From positions 67,880 through 131,879 of the forward strand of contig JBGUIX010000014.1 in assembly GCA_045113315.1 (NCBI GenBank): a DNA stretch of 64,000 nt. Reading direction: 5' to 3'. Made by a program: the position numbers and the translations under genes. Below, one piece after another: positions 45,077-53,238 of this stretch (its first letter is position 1; each line of letters starts with the position of its first letter). This DNA is from RUG13091 sp045113315 (GTDB lineage: Bacteria; Bacillota_I; Bacilli_A; RFN20; CAG-826). A model generated the notes under the pieces. The model did no database searches. It was given only the letters and a program-made list of their open reading frames with translations, and was not told the origin of the DNA.

Positions 45077-45687
45077 AGACGAGATAAGATAGCCTCCATC
45101 GTAGCTTTTGCAACTTCTTCTTTTGATTTACCAGCATCGATAATGACATATCTTTCTGGGAATCTTTTCGCTAGATTTAAAAATGATTCTCTAACTTTGT
45201 TATGGAATTCAATTTTTTCTAAATCTAAACGATTAACTTCTCGACCAGCATTAGCGCTGATTCTAGCTAACCCAACTTCTGGTTTTATATCAAATAATAA
45301 TGTTAAATCTGGCCAAGTATTTTCTGTGGCAAATAAATTAACGTTTAACACTTCTTCGATACCTAAACCTCTTGCTCCACCTTGGTAGGCTAAAGAACTA
45401 TCTAAATAACGATCACAAATAACAACTTTGCCTTCTTTTAAAGCGGGCCAAACCTTTTCCACTAGATGTTGTCTTCTGCTAGCGGCATATAAAAGGGCTT
45501 CTGTTCTAGAATCCATGGCTGTGTTTTCTTTATCTAAGATAACGTTACGAATTTGTTCAGCGATTGGTGTTCCACCAGGTTCTCTAGTGCGGACAACTTC
45601 ATATCCCATCTCTTGTAATTTTTTAACAGCAGATTCAACTGCAGTGGTCTTTCCAGAACCTTCTGGACCTTCGAGAGTAATAAACAT
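45067..45687 (-). CDS. tmk: Thymidylate kinase
   Basis: The 206-residue kinase makes dTDP from dTMP. It has the P-loop E-G-P-E-G-S-G-K-T-T, the substrate motif T-R-E-P-G-G-T-P, D-R-Y near residue 92 and Y-Q-G-G-A-R-G-L-G. I chose the ATG at 45687 because AAGGAG is seven bases upstream; an ATG eleven codons earlier would overlap the end of recR and has no site. Its position after recR and before holB follows the Firmicute order, without yaaQ and yaaR. Confidence 0.96.
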   Translation of the reverse strand: MFITLEGPEGSGKTTAVESAVKKLQEMGYEVVRTREPGGTPIAEQIRNVILDKENTAMDSRTEALLYAASRRQHLVEKVWPALKEGKVVICDRYLDSSLAYQGGARGLGIEEVLNVNLFATENTWPDLTLLFDIKPEVGLARISANAGREVNRLDLEKIEFHNKVRESFLNLAKRFPERYVIIDAGKSKEEVAKATMEAILSRLCK

Positions 45688-45697
45688 ATTTTTCTCC

Positions 45698-46294
45698 TTA
45701 GATTTTACGACGGCCTTCAATTGCTTTTGACAGCGTCAAAGCATCAGCGTAATCGAGATTTCCACCCATTGGCAAACCATAGGCTAAACGAGTCACATTA
45801 ACATTCTTGTCTTGTAATAATTTAGCGAGATATAAAGCAGTTGTTTCTCCATCCACTGTTGGGTTTGTGGCTAAAATAATTTCTTTTATCTCGCCTTCAT
45901 CAATCCTCTTTAATAAAGAATCGATATTTAAATCCTCAATTCCCTTTCCTCTAGAAATGGAAATAGTTCCACCTAAAACATGATATAGACCTTTATATCC
46001 TTCGGCATTTTCAAATGCTAAGACATCTTTTGGCGAAGAAACCACCATTAAAGTAGTTCTATCTCTAGATTGATCAGAACAGATTTCACATGTTTCTTTT
46101 TCAGTAATATTTCCGCAGATTGGGCATAGATGAATCTTAACCTTCAAATCTTTAACAGCATCGGCGAATTCATTAAGATCATCCTCATCCATATCAAGCA
46201 TCGCAAAAGCCATTCTCTCAGCGCTTTTCTTACCAACGCTTGGGAGTTTGGATAACGATTCTTGTAAACGAATTAAAGATTTAATTTTATTCAT
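45698..46294 (-). CDS. recR: Recombination protein RecR
   Basis: The 198-residue protein has a helix-hairpin-helix region (L-P-S-V-G-K-K-S-A-E-R-M-A), a C4 zinc finger (C-P-I-C and C-E-I-C, about 57-72) and a TOPRIM domain with L-A-T-N-P-T-V-D-G-E-T-T-A. With RecF and RecO it loads RecA onto SSB-coated DNA. It overlaps the end of the ebfC gene (TAATG). Confidence 0.97.
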   Translation of the reverse strand: MNKIKSLIRLQESLSKLPSVGKKSAERMAFAMLDMDEDDLNEFADAVKDLKVKIHLCPICGNITEKETCEICSDQSRDRTTLMVVSSPKDVLAFENAEGYKGLYHVLGGTISISRGKGIEDLNIDSLLKRIDEGEIKEIILATNPTVDGETTALYLAKLLQDKNVNVTRLAYGLPMGGNLDYADALTLSKAIEGRRKI

Positions 46295-46599
46295 TAAAAT
46301 GCTCCAAAACCAGCACGAGAACCAGTGATTCTTTCATTCACTTCTTCTTTAGCAGCTTCGATCTTTTCTTGAAGTTCATTGACCGCTAAAACGAGCAAAT
46401 CTTGAACCATTTCTTTGTTTTCTGCATCAAAAGCATCATTATCGATTTCGATTGTTTTTAAGGAACCATCACCCATCATAGTGACAGTGACAGCACCGCT
46501 TTTGCTAACAGTAAATTCTTGTTTTGCTAGCTCATCTAATGCTTTTTTAAGTTCTCTTTGCATCTTTTGAGCTTGGATCATCATTTGTTGCATGTTCAT
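46294..46599 (-). CDS. ebfC: YbaB/EbfC family nucleoid-associated protein
   Basis: The 101-residue protein matches the small DNA-binding YbaB/EbfC family: a Met/Gln-rich N-terminal helix (M-Q-Q-M-M-I-Q-A-Q-K-M-Q), a short beta region with V-T-V-T-M-M-G-D-G-S-L-K, and a C-terminal helix with a glycine-rich end. It sits between dnaX and recR, the conserved location. Confidence 0.95.
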   Translation of the reverse strand: MNMQQMMIQAQKMQRELKKALDELAKQEFTVSKSGAVTVTMMGDGSLKTIEIDNDAFDAENKEMVQDLLVLAVNELQEKIEAAKEEVNERITGSRAGFGAF

Positions 46600-46603
46600 A
46601 AAG

Positions 46604-48325
46604 TTATTCCTCGATAAATTTAATTTCTATTGTATCTGGCTTAGGTAACCAACCTAATTGTAATAAGTTGATATATGTTTGTTGTAGATCAACACACTGT
46701 TTTCTATTAACTGCGTAGACAAACATCTTCTTTCCAAAAGTAGTTCTCATTACATTTTGAATGTCCTTTTGGTTTTTAATAAGATTCATTTTCTCCACAA
46801 CTGTGTCTGTTTGATATTCAAGAACGACGATTTGGTTGGACGCTACTAATGGTCTACCATCAGATAACATGGATGCAATCTTTCCTAGCTTTGGATGTGC
46901 CGCTAATCTCTTCAGGTTTTTCCAATTTTCTAATAAAGAATTTTTAATTTCTTTTTTGGAAGTAACCATGATGTTAACCATAGTTTTTTCATCGATTGAA
47001 TAACTATCTTCGTTTTGTGTGTTTTCTATATAAATAACGCTTTCGTCTTGAGCTACCGAGTCATCTTCAAATAAAGATAATTGATCATCGTTTTCTTCTT
47101 CCATAACTTCTGGTTCTGAAACAACTGGTTCTGGCTCTTTGACTGTTTCATGGATTAGCGTAGGAGCAGGAACAGGTTTTTCTTCGACCTTGGTTTCTTG
47201 AACTATTGGTTTTGGTTCAGGTTTTTGTGTTACTTGTGGTCTACTAACATTTTTAATTGAAACAAGTTTCAATAAAGTAACTTCAAATAGTGGAACAATA
47301 GAAGTAACGTTCTTGTATTCCTTTAATGTATCCATTAATACAGAAATCATCTCCATCGCTCTAGCGCTATCAAGTTTATTTGTTAATTCACTTACTTCTT
47401 CCTCTTTGAGGACTTGTAAATATTTTGAATTGTATGAAGTTTCATAAATCAAAACATCTTTAAGCATTAATAATAAATCGTTAGTTAATCTTTTGATGTC
47501 TGTGCCTCTAGAGACATAAGAAGACAATCTTCCTAATACATCGCTAACATCACCATCTAAGATGGAATTAATTAATGATATTTTTTCAGTTGTGGATTCA
47601 AGAGCGAAGATATCTAATACATCTTGAACATTTAATTTATCACCTGAATAGGCTAAAACTTGATCTAAGATTGATAAAGCATCACGCATTCCACCATCTG
47701 CTAATGAGATAACTAAATTAACCGCTTCTTCGTTAAAAGCGATACCTTCTTTATTAAGAATAGTTTTAATTCTCTCTCTAATATCATTATCGCTGACTTT
47801 AGAAAAGTCATATCTTTGACATCTTGACAGGATGGTAGGAAGAATTTTATGAGGTTCTGTTGTCGCTAAGATAAAAATGACGTGTTCTGGTGGTTCTTCT
47901 AATGTTTTTAATAAAGCATTAAAGGCACCTGGAGTCATCATATGGACTTCGTCGATGATATAGACTTTATATCTTCCGAGAATTGTGCCGTATTTGACTT
48001 TGTCAATTAAATCTCTAATTTCGTCAACACCATTATTACTAGCAGCGTCGATTTCTAAAACATCTGGGTGTGTACCTTCATTAACAGCTTTACAGTTTTT
48101 ACATTCATTACATTGGCATCCAATACCATGTTCACAGTTAAGAGCTTTCGCTAATAACTTAGCCATCGTGGTTTTGCCTGTTCCTCTTGGACCAGCAAAT
48201 AAATAAGCATGAGCGATTTTACCAGTCGCCAATGCGTTTTTAATTGTTTTAACAATGTGTTGTTGTCCAGCAACCTCATCAAAGGTAGTTGGTCGATACG
48301 TACGATAAAGAGCTTTATATGCCAT
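46604..48325 (-). CDS. dnaX: DNA polymerase III subunits gamma and tau
   Basis: The 573-residue protein is the clamp-loader ATPase. It shows Walker A G-P-R-G-T-G-K-T-T (about 45-53), a zinc module C-x(8)-C-x-x-C-x-x-C (about 65-80), Walker B I-I-D-E-V-H and sensor L-S-R-C-Q-R. Residues from about 370-430 are a Pro/Glu/Val-rich linker, and the remaining C-terminal part is the tau-like domain. I see no obvious slippery A-tract for a gamma product. It heads the cluster and is divergent from prfA. Confidence 0.97.
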   Translation of the reverse strand: MAYKALYRTYRPTTFDEVAGQQHIVKTIKNALATGKIAHAYLFAGPRGTGKTTMAKLLAKALNCEHGIGCQCNECKNCKAVNEGTHPDVLEIDAASNNGVDEIRDLIDKVKYGTILGRYKVYIIDEVHMMTPGAFNALLKTLEEPPEHVIFILATTEPHKILPTILSRCQRYDFSKVSDNDIRERIKTILNKEGIAFNEEAVNLVISLADGGMRDALSILDQVLAYSGDKLNVQDVLDIFALESTTEKISLINSILDGDVSDVLGRLSSYVSRGTDIKRLTNDLLLMLKDVLIYETSYNSKYLQVLKEEEVSELTNKLDSARAMEMISVLMDTLKEYKNVTSIVPLFEVTLLKLVSIKNVSRPQVTQKPEPKPIVQETKVEEKPVPAPTLIHETVKEPEPVVSEPEVMEEENDDQLSLFEDDSVAQDESVIYIENTQNEDSYSIDEKTMVNIMVTSKKEIKNSLLENWKNLKRLAAHPKLGKIASMLSDGRPLVASNQIVVLEYQTDTVVEKMNLIKNQKDIQNVMRTTFGKKMFVYAVNRKQCVDLQQTYINLLQLGWLPKPDTIEIKFIEE

Positions 48326-48343
48326 TTTATTTCACCCGCATTG

Positions 48344-48372
48344 ATTATACACAATCATTCTTCTTCATTAAA
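48344..48372 (-). promoter_or_regulatory. Promoter of the dnaX cluster
   Basis: On the minus strand TATAAT (48344-48349) lies 18 bases before the dnaX ATG, leaving a short leader that still contains a GGGTG ribosome binding site. The -35 (about 48367-48372, TTTAAT) is weak. Confidence 0.55.
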
Positions 48373-48429
48373 GATTAATATTAATATTAAGAGAAAAAAC
48401 AACATACCTTTTTATTAATAAGCACATTG

Positions 48430-48438
48430 TGGTAAAAT
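48430..48438 (+). promoter_or_regulatory. Extended -10 promoter element of prfA
   Basis: TGG followed by TAAAAT (48433-48438) fits an extended -10 (TGn-TAnnnT). It lies 27 bases before the prfA ATG, and a GAGG site lies between. Confidence 0.55.
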
Positions 48439-48465
48439 ACTAACCGCGAAAAAGAGGAACAACCT

Positions 48466-49542
48466 ATGGAAGAAAGTATGAGACAACGTCTAGAATTCGC
48501 TGTTAAAAGATTAGCGGAAATAGATGAAGAATTATCAAGTGAAAACGTCATGAAAGAATTGGCGCATTTTCGTGATATTTCAAAAGAAAGAGCTAATTTA
48601 GATCCACAGGTTGAAGCATTTAATAAATATAAAAAGAACGAAGAGGAAATTGAAGGAGCCAAAGAAATGGCTAATGATTCTGATCCTGAGATTGCCGAAA
48701 TGGGAAAAGAAGAAATCAAAAGATTATCCTTAGAACAAGAAAAACTTGAAGAAGAACTAAAAGAATTATTACTTCCTAAAGATCCAAATGATGATAAAAA
48801 CATTATCGTGGAAATCCGTGGTGCGGTTGGTGGAGATGAAGCCAACATCTTTGCTGGCGACCTATTTAGAATGTATACAAGATACGCTGAAGCACAGGGT
48901 TGGAAAATCCAAATGTTAGATGAAAATCCATCAGAAAGTGGCGGTTTTGCGTCGGTTTCTTTCAAAATTAGCGGAAAAATGGTTTTCTCAAAACTCAAAT
49001 TTGAAAGTGGCGCACACCGTGTTCAAAGAGTTCCTAAGACTGAAGCCAGTGGTCGTATTCACACCTCTACTGCGACAGTGTTAGTGATGCCTGAAGCAGA
49101 AGAAATTGATATTGAAATTAATCCAAGCGATTTACAAATTGATACCTATCACTCTCAAGGCGCAGGTGGACAAAATGTTAATAAGACTGAATCTGCGGTT
49201 AGAATTACGCATATTCCAACCGGTACTGTTGTGGCGTGTCAAACTGCAAAATCTCAAATCCAAAATAGAGAACTTGCAATGCAGATGTTAAGAACTAAAA
49301 TGTACACCGATCAATTAGCCAAACAACAAGAGGAAATCGGTAATGAGAGAAGGTTAAAGATTGGCACTGGTGAAAGAAGTGAAAAAGTAAGAACTTATAA
49401 CTATCCTCAAAACCGTGTTACCGATCATAGAATTGGTTTTACTATTCAAAAACTTGATCGAGTTATGGAAGGTGAATTAGACGAAATTATCGATGCCTTA
49501 ATTCATTATGACCAAACATCAAAGATGAACGGTGAACAATAA
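48466..49542 (+). CDS. prfA: Peptide chain release factor 1
   Basis: RF1 (358 residues) reads UAA and UAG. It has the anticodon-like P-x-T tripeptide (P-K-T in R-V-P-K-T-E-A-S-G-R) and the catalytic G-G-Q in G-A-G-G-Q-N-V-N-K-T (about 227-236). A GAGGAAC site precedes the ATG. Its stop overlaps the start of prmC (TAATG), whose product methylates the GGQ glutamine. Confidence 0.98.
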   Translation: MEESMRQRLEFAVKRLAEIDEELSSENVMKELAHFRDISKERANLDPQVEAFNKYKKNEEEIEGAKEMANDSDPEIAEMGKEEIKRLSLEQEKLEEELKELLLPKDPNDDKNIIVEIRGAVGGDEANIFAGDLFRMYTRYAEAQGWKIQMLDENPSESGGFASVSFKISGKMVFSKLKFESGAHRVQRVPKTEASGRIHTSTATVLVMPEAEEIDIEINPSDLQIDTYHSQGAGGQNVNKTESAVRITHIPTGTVVACQTAKSQIQNRELAMQMLRTKMYTDQLAKQQEEIGNERRLKIGTGERSEKVRTYNYPQNRVTDHRIGFTIQKLDRVMEGELDEIIDALIHYDQTSKMNGEQ

Positions 49543-50369
49543 TGCCTACTAATCGAGAATTATATTTCTTATTAAAAAAGGAAAATAATAAATATTTATC
49601 TAGAAGTGTCATTGTATCTTTATTAATGGATGCAAGTGATTTTTCTGATTCAATGAATCTTTATTCCAATTTCGATAGAGAGGTTAAAGATGTTGAAAGA
49701 TTTTATAATAATGTGACTGATGTTAAAAAGGGGATTCCTTATCAATATGTTTTAGGATATTCTTATTTTTTAGGTCACAAAATTAATGTTAATAAAAATG
49801 TTTTAATTCCAAGACAAGAAACTGAAAACCTTGTTGTTGATGTTATTGTTTTTATGAAGAAATATTTTAAAGAAGGCGATAAACCAGTTGTCGCTGATAT
49901 TTGTACTGGTAGTGGCGCCATTGCGCGTGCTATTAAAGAAGAGATAAAAGACGCAATTGTTTATGCGACTGATATTTCTAAAGATGCCCTTGAAGTAGCT
50001 AAAACAAATGTTAAGGATGTGACTTTATTAGAAGGTAATCTAGTGGATCCTATTATCGATAAAGGTATTAGATTAGACGTCTTAGTTTGTAATCCTCCAT
50101 ATATTGAAGATGAAACTAGAATTGATGAACAAGTATATAAATATGAACCTCATTTAGCATTATTAGCTAAACCAGGTACAAAGTATTATGAAGAAATATT
50201 TAAAAAAGCCGATAAAATTATGAATGAACATTATTTAATGGCGTTTGAAATAGAGGATAATATGGAAAAACCATTAATTAATTTAATGAATAAATATCTA
50301 GATGGGTGTACATATCGTTTCCATAAAGATATGTATAACAAATTAAGATTTCTTTATATAATAAAGTAA
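49542..50369 (+). CDS. prmC: Release factor glutamine methyltransferase
   Basis: PrmC methylates the GGQ glutamine of release factors. The 275-residue protein has an N-terminal helical domain, the I-P-R-Q-E-T-E segment, the SAM-binding D-I-C-T-G-S-G-A-I-A (about 127-136) and the catalytic N-P-P-Y in V-C-N-P-P-Y-I (about 184-190). It is coupled to prfA and followed by rpiB after 15 bases. Confidence 0.97.
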   Translation: MPTNRELYFLLKKENNKYLSRSVIVSLLMDASDFSDSMNLYSNFDREVKDVERFYNNVTDVKKGIPYQYVLGYSYFLGHKINVNKNVLIPRQETENLVVDVIVFMKKYFKEGDKPVVADICTGSGAIARAIKEEIKDAIVYATDISKDALEVAKTNVKDVTLLEGNLVDPIIDKGIRLDVLVCNPPYIEDETRIDEQVYKYEPHLALLAKPGTKYYEEIFKKADKIMNEHYLMAFEIEDNMEKPLINLMNKYLDGCTYRFHKDMYNKLRFLYIIK

Positions 50370-50384
50370 TAGGAGTATAGCTAT

Positions 50385-50822
50385 ATGAAAATTGCAATTG
50401 GATCAGATCATGGTGGTGTTGATCAAAAAGAAAAAATCATCGCCCATTTAAAATCAAAAGGTTATGAGGTCGTGGATGTAGGAACAAATTCTCACGATTC
50501 TTGCCACTATCCATTATTTGGTGCGGAAGTTGGAAGAAAAGTTGCTTCTAAAGAATGCGATTTTGGTATTGTAGTTTGTACTTCTGGTGAAGGTATCGCT
50601 ATCGCCGCAAATAAAATTAAAGGCGTGAGATGTGGTATCGGTTATAACGATGAAGTTTCTAGATTAATGAGACAACATAATAATGCTAACGTAATATCTT
50701 TTGGCGCCAAGTTTATGGCGGATGAAGATGTTATTAGACGAGTAGATATATTCCTTTCAACAGAGTTTGAAGGAGGAAGACATCAAACTCGCGTTGATAT
50801 GATTTCTGACTTAGAAAAGTAA
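50385..50822 (+). CDS. rpiB: Ribose-5-phosphate isomerase B
   Basis: The 145-residue protein converts ribulose 5-phosphate to ribose 5-phosphate. The family signature G-S-D-H-G-G is at residues 6-11, with the catalytic Cys in V-C-T-S-G-E-G (about 65-71) and R-Q-H-N-N-A-N-V near residue 100. The 5' end has a GGAG site. Members of the LacA/LacB subgroup are similar, but isolated location and motifs favour RpiB. A terminator follows. Confidence 0.95.
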   Translation: MKIAIGSDHGGVDQKEKIIAHLKSKGYEVVDVGTNSHDSCHYPLFGAEVGRKVASKECDFGIVVCTSGEGIAIAANKIKGVRCGIGYNDEVSRLMRQHNNANVISFGAKFMADEDVIRRVDIFLSTEFEGGRHQTRVDMISDLEK

Positions 50823-50847
50823 AATTTTTGAACATATTTCGGATAAT

Positions 50848-50878
50848 GCCCCCTAGTAAATATATAGAGGGCTTTTTT
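50848..50878 (+). terminator. Intrinsic terminator of prfA-prmC-rpiB
   Basis: GCCCCCT (50848-50854) pairs with AGAGGGC (50866-50872) with one mismatch, followed by TTTTTT. Confidence 0.85.
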
Positions 50879-50882
50879 ATTT

Positions 50883-50963
50883 ATGATCAAAGAAACTATC
50901 AACACAACTTGTGGACAATTATAAAAATGGAATAGATTCCTTAGTTCATGCGGTATGTGGATC
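50883..50963 (+). pseudogene. comFA: Orphan diverged copy of the comFA Walker-A region
   Basis: These 81 bases match 51570-51651, inside comFA, with seven substitutions and one missing base; the last 35 bases are identical. Five of the seven changes are silent in the comFA frame, and the translated match runs from K-K-L-S to A-V-C-G-S, where the Walker A motif is cut off. The missing A near its 5' end breaks the frame. The copy begins four bases after the rpiB terminator T run and is a relic of a second comFA. Confidence 0.85.
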
Positions 50964-51000
50964 TCAAAGACACGAAATATACAACACTGAAAGGAGAAAT

Positions 51001-51324
51001 ATGAGCAAGAAAAAGATTTATAACAAACACTTAGAAAAAGGAAGATTCTATCTTCATAGTGACGGTCATGGTGGGCATCCTGCTCTTTTATATAAAAAAA
51101 GAGATAAAAAGAATAAATATTATGTATTGATTTTTACATCTTCACCTGGACCTAAAAGAACCAGGCTAAAACATAGTATTGAACCAATAAAAATAAAGAT
51201 TTCATTTGTACACAACGTACCTTCAATAAGCAAAAGAAGAGATTTTAAATCTAAAGAATTAAAAGGCATCAGAATAAACAAGGAAGATAAGCCTTTGATT
51301 AAGTCTATAGAAAAGAAAAAATGA
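51001..51324 (+). CDS. Unrecognised basic protein inserted between two comFA copies
   Basis: The 107-residue frame has an AAAGGAG site seven bases before its ATG. The product is rich in Lys, Arg and His with no membrane segment. Conserved-looking patches are L-E-K-G-R-F-Y-L-H, G-H-P-A-L-L-Y-K-K, Y-V-L-I-F-T-S-S-P-G and N-K-E-D-K-P-L-I. The order (a start strand, G-H-P, a strand ending F-T-S/H-S, basic end) reminds me loosely of small PemK/ToxN-like barrel proteins, but I cannot assign a family. The frame is open back into the comFA relic, so a longer fusion starting at GTG 50911 (137 residues) is formally possible; the strong ribosome site favours 51001. Confidence 0.65.
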   Translation: MSKKKIYNKHLEKGRFYLHSDGHGGHPALLYKKRDKKNKYYVLIFTSSPGPKRTRLKHSIEPIKIKISFVHNVPSISKRRDFKSKELKGIRINKEDKPLIKSIEKKK

Positions 51325-51400
51325 TTCACAGGAACCAACGAAGGATTCCTACATGCGAATCACTACATATATTTAATCAAAAAGAAGGGGGTGATGCAAT

Positions 51401-52543
51401 ATAGAAACTTATAAATGCCCTATTTGTGGAAGTTCTGATAGTCGATATGTTGGTATTAGAAAAGGAAAACCCTATTGTCGAAAATGTTTAACATTTAGAG
51501 GGCAAGAAGCGACTGGAGATTATTTTCAATTACTTAATGCAGATTATTCTTTATCATATGAGTTATCAAATGATCAAAAGAAACTGTCCGCCCAACTTGT
51601 GGATAATTACAAAAACGGAATAGATTCCTTAGTTCATGCGGTATGTGGATCAGGCAAAACTGAAATAGTGTTAGAGATTATTTCATATTGTATTAGAAAT
51701 GGTCTTAAAGTCGGATTTGCTGTTCCTAGAAGAGATGTGATTAGAGAACTATATTTAAGATTTAAAAACATCTTTGTGAATAATAAGGTGGTGGCTATTT
51801 ATGGTGGTCATGTTTATTCTTTACAAGCGGATTTAGTTTGTATCACCACACATCAATTATTTCGTTATGACCATTATTTCGATTTACTCATTATTGATGA
51901 AATAGATGCCTTTCCTTATGAAGGCAATGAGGTGTTAGAAGCATTCTTTATAAGATCGATTAAAGGACATTATATTTTGTTGTCCGCAACACCTCCTGAT
52001 CATGTAGTTAAAGAGTTTCAAAAAGAAGGAAAATCAATACTTAGATTAAATAAGAGATTTCATAAATTTCCTTTGCCGGTTCCGGTGTGTTCTTTACATC
52101 GTGGGATCATGAAATATTACCATTTAAAGCGAGAAACGCAGCGTTTTTTGTTAGAAAATAAGCCAATTTTTGTATTTACACCGACGATTGATATCTGTGA
52201 ACAAGTCTATTCAGTCATGCGTTTATTTTTTAAAGATATTAGTTATGTTCACTCTAAATGTGTCGATAGAAATGAAAGGATAGAAAAGTTTAGAAATGGT
52301 AAGACGAAAGCACTTATTACAACAGCGGTTCTAGAAAGAGGAGTAACAGTCAAAAATCTACAAGTTATTGTCTTTAAAGCAGATCATCCTCTTTATACAT
52401 CTGCCGCTTTAATTCAAATATCAGGAAGAGTGGGTCGAAAGAAAGACGCTCCAACAGGGGAGGTGATATATCTTGCCGATAAGAAAACAAAACAGATGGA
52501 ACAATCTATTGACGAGATTAAGCGTGCCAACGAAGATTTGTAA
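51401..52543 (+). CDS. comFA: Competence helicase ComFA (start codon position reads ATA)
   Basis: ComFA is the ATP-driven motor for single-stranded DNA uptake. From 51401 the frame encodes 380 residues: a four-Cys zinc module (C6, C9, C26, C29), Walker A A-V-C-G-S-G-K-T (80-87), the D-E-I-D Walker B box in L-I-I-D-E-I-D-A-F, S-A-T, and helicase motif V-VI with Q-I-S-G-R-V-G-R. The frame is closed upstream by TGA at 51392, and there is no ATG, GTG or TTG between that stop and GTG at 51599. An excellent GGGGGTGAT ribosome site sits seven bases before an ATA codon at 51401, exactly where an ATG is expected. A start at 51599 would remove the zinc module and part of the Walker A region. Confidence 0.8.
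   Translation: METYKCPICGSSDSRYVGIRKGKPYCRKCLTFRGQEATGDYFQLLNADYSLSYELSNDQKKLSAQLVDNYKNGIDSLVHAVCGSGKTEIVLEIISYCIRNGLKVGFAVPRRDVIRELYLRFKNIFVNNKVVAIYGGHVYSLQADLVCITTHQLFRYDHYFDLLIIDEIDAFPYEGNEVLEAFFIRSIKGHYILLSATPPDHVVKEFQKEGKSILRLNKRFHKFPLPVPVCSLHRGIMKYYHLKRETQRFLLENKPIFVFTPTIDICEQVYSVMRLFFKDISYVHSKCVDRNERIEKFRNGKTKALITTAVLERGVTVKNLQVIVFKADHPLYTSAALIQISGRVGRKKDAPTGEVIYLADKKTKQMEQSIDEIKRANEDL
51570..51651 (+). repeat. Intact copy of the 82-bp comFA repeat
   Basis: This segment of comFA is the partner of 50883-50963. The two are direct repeats 687 bases apart, flanking the unrecognised 107-residue gene and the 5' end of comFA. Confidence 0.85.
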
Positions 52544-53150
52544 ATTATGTTTTAAGGATATAAAAGACATTTCACTTATGAATCTTATTAATCCCGATAT
52601 TGATGTTTGTAAAAGGTGTTATCAAAATATCAGACCAAAATTTAAGAAGTTTGATGTGTCAGGATGTAAGGGATTATCTATCTACGAATATGATGAGAAA
52701 ATTCAATCCTTGCTCTATCAATTTAAAGGATGTTTTGATATTGAACTTAAAAACTTATTTTTTGATAGATACATAAATGTATTAAATCTATTTTATCGGG
52801 GTTATATTATGGTGCCTATTCCTTCATATGAAGTCGATGATGCGATTAGAGAATTTAATCATGTCGAGGAAATGTTTTCTAAATTAAAAATTCCTAAACT
52901 TAAGCTGATAAAAAAGACAAAAGGAATAAAGCAAGCATCGAGTAATTTCGATAAAAGAAAAGAGATTTCTAAATATCTCGAATTAACTGATTTGTCTCCA
53001 TTAATAGGAAAGAAGATATTGATTGTCGATGATGTTTATACCACTGGTTCAACGATGAAAGCGGCGATCAAATTAATTAGAGATCTTCATCCAAAGAAAA
53101 TCAAAGTGCTAGTAATGTCTAAAACATTAAATAAAGATGAAAAAAAGTGA
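52524..53150 (+). CDS. comFC: ComFC family phosphoribosyltransferase-like competence protein
   Basis: The 208-residue protein has an N-terminal zinc module (C-K-L-C and C-K-R-C) and a C-terminal phosphoribosyltransferase fold with the PRPP motif V-D-D-V-Y-T-T-G-S-T (about 175-184). ComFC acts in DNA uptake beside ComFA. I chose the GTG at 52524, which gives the usual short lead before the first Cys pair; a TTG at 52473 or 52509 is possible. It overlaps the end of comFA by 20 bases. It ends with TGA. Confidence 0.85.
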   Translation: MPTKICKLCFKDIKDISLMNLINPDIDVCKRCYQNIRPKFKKFDVSGCKGLSIYEYDEKIQSLLYQFKGCFDIELKNLFFDRYINVLNLFYRGYIMVPIPSYEVDDAIREFNHVEEMFSKLKIPKLKLIKKTKGIKQASSNFDKRKEISKYLELTDLSPLIGKKILIVDDVYTTGSTMKAAIKLIRDLHPKKIKVLVMSKTLNKDEKK

Positions 53151-53168
53151 ATAGTAATATTTACTATT
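53150..53168. repeat. Inverted repeat at the secA -35 region
   Basis: AATAGTAA and TTACTATT form a perfect eight-base inverted repeat with a three-base centre. It begins at the comFC stop codon and touches the first base of the secA -35 box. No T run follows on the plus strand, so it is a poor terminator and a possible operator. Confidence 0.75.
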
Positions 53169-53197
53169 TGACACTTAAATACGGTTAACGATAGTAT
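53168..53197 (+). promoter_or_regulatory. Promoter of the secA operon
   Basis: A perfect -35 TTGACA (53168-53173) and a -10 TAGTAT (53192-53197) are separated by 18 bases, about 70 bases before the secA start. Confidence 0.75.
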
Positions 53198-53205
53198 ATA
53201 AAAGC

Positions 53206-53220
53206 GAATGTTTAACATTC
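53206..53220. promoter_or_regulatory. Perfect palindrome just downstream of the secA promoter
   Basis: GAATGTT-T-AACATTC is a perfect inverted repeat with seven-base arms and one central base, too tight to be an RNA hairpin of that length, placed at the expected transcription start. It looks like an operator; the protein is not known. Confidence 0.6.
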
Positions 53221-53238
53221 TTCAGTATATAAAGAAAG

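Noticed and set aside
45688..45720. Eleven-codon longer start for tmk
   Set aside because: It would overlap the end of recR and lacks a ribosome site; the inner ATG begins the conserved M-F-I-T-L-E-G.
48387..48998. Long minus-strand frame of about 203 codons
   Set aside because: It lies antisense to the well-conserved prfA and its product is a serine- and phenylalanine-rich shadow with no ribosome binding site.
50911..51324. A 137-residue fusion of the comFA relic with the basic protein
   Set aside because: The frame is open, but the strong ribosome binding site before 51001 and the broken comFA homology make an independent 107-residue gene more likely.
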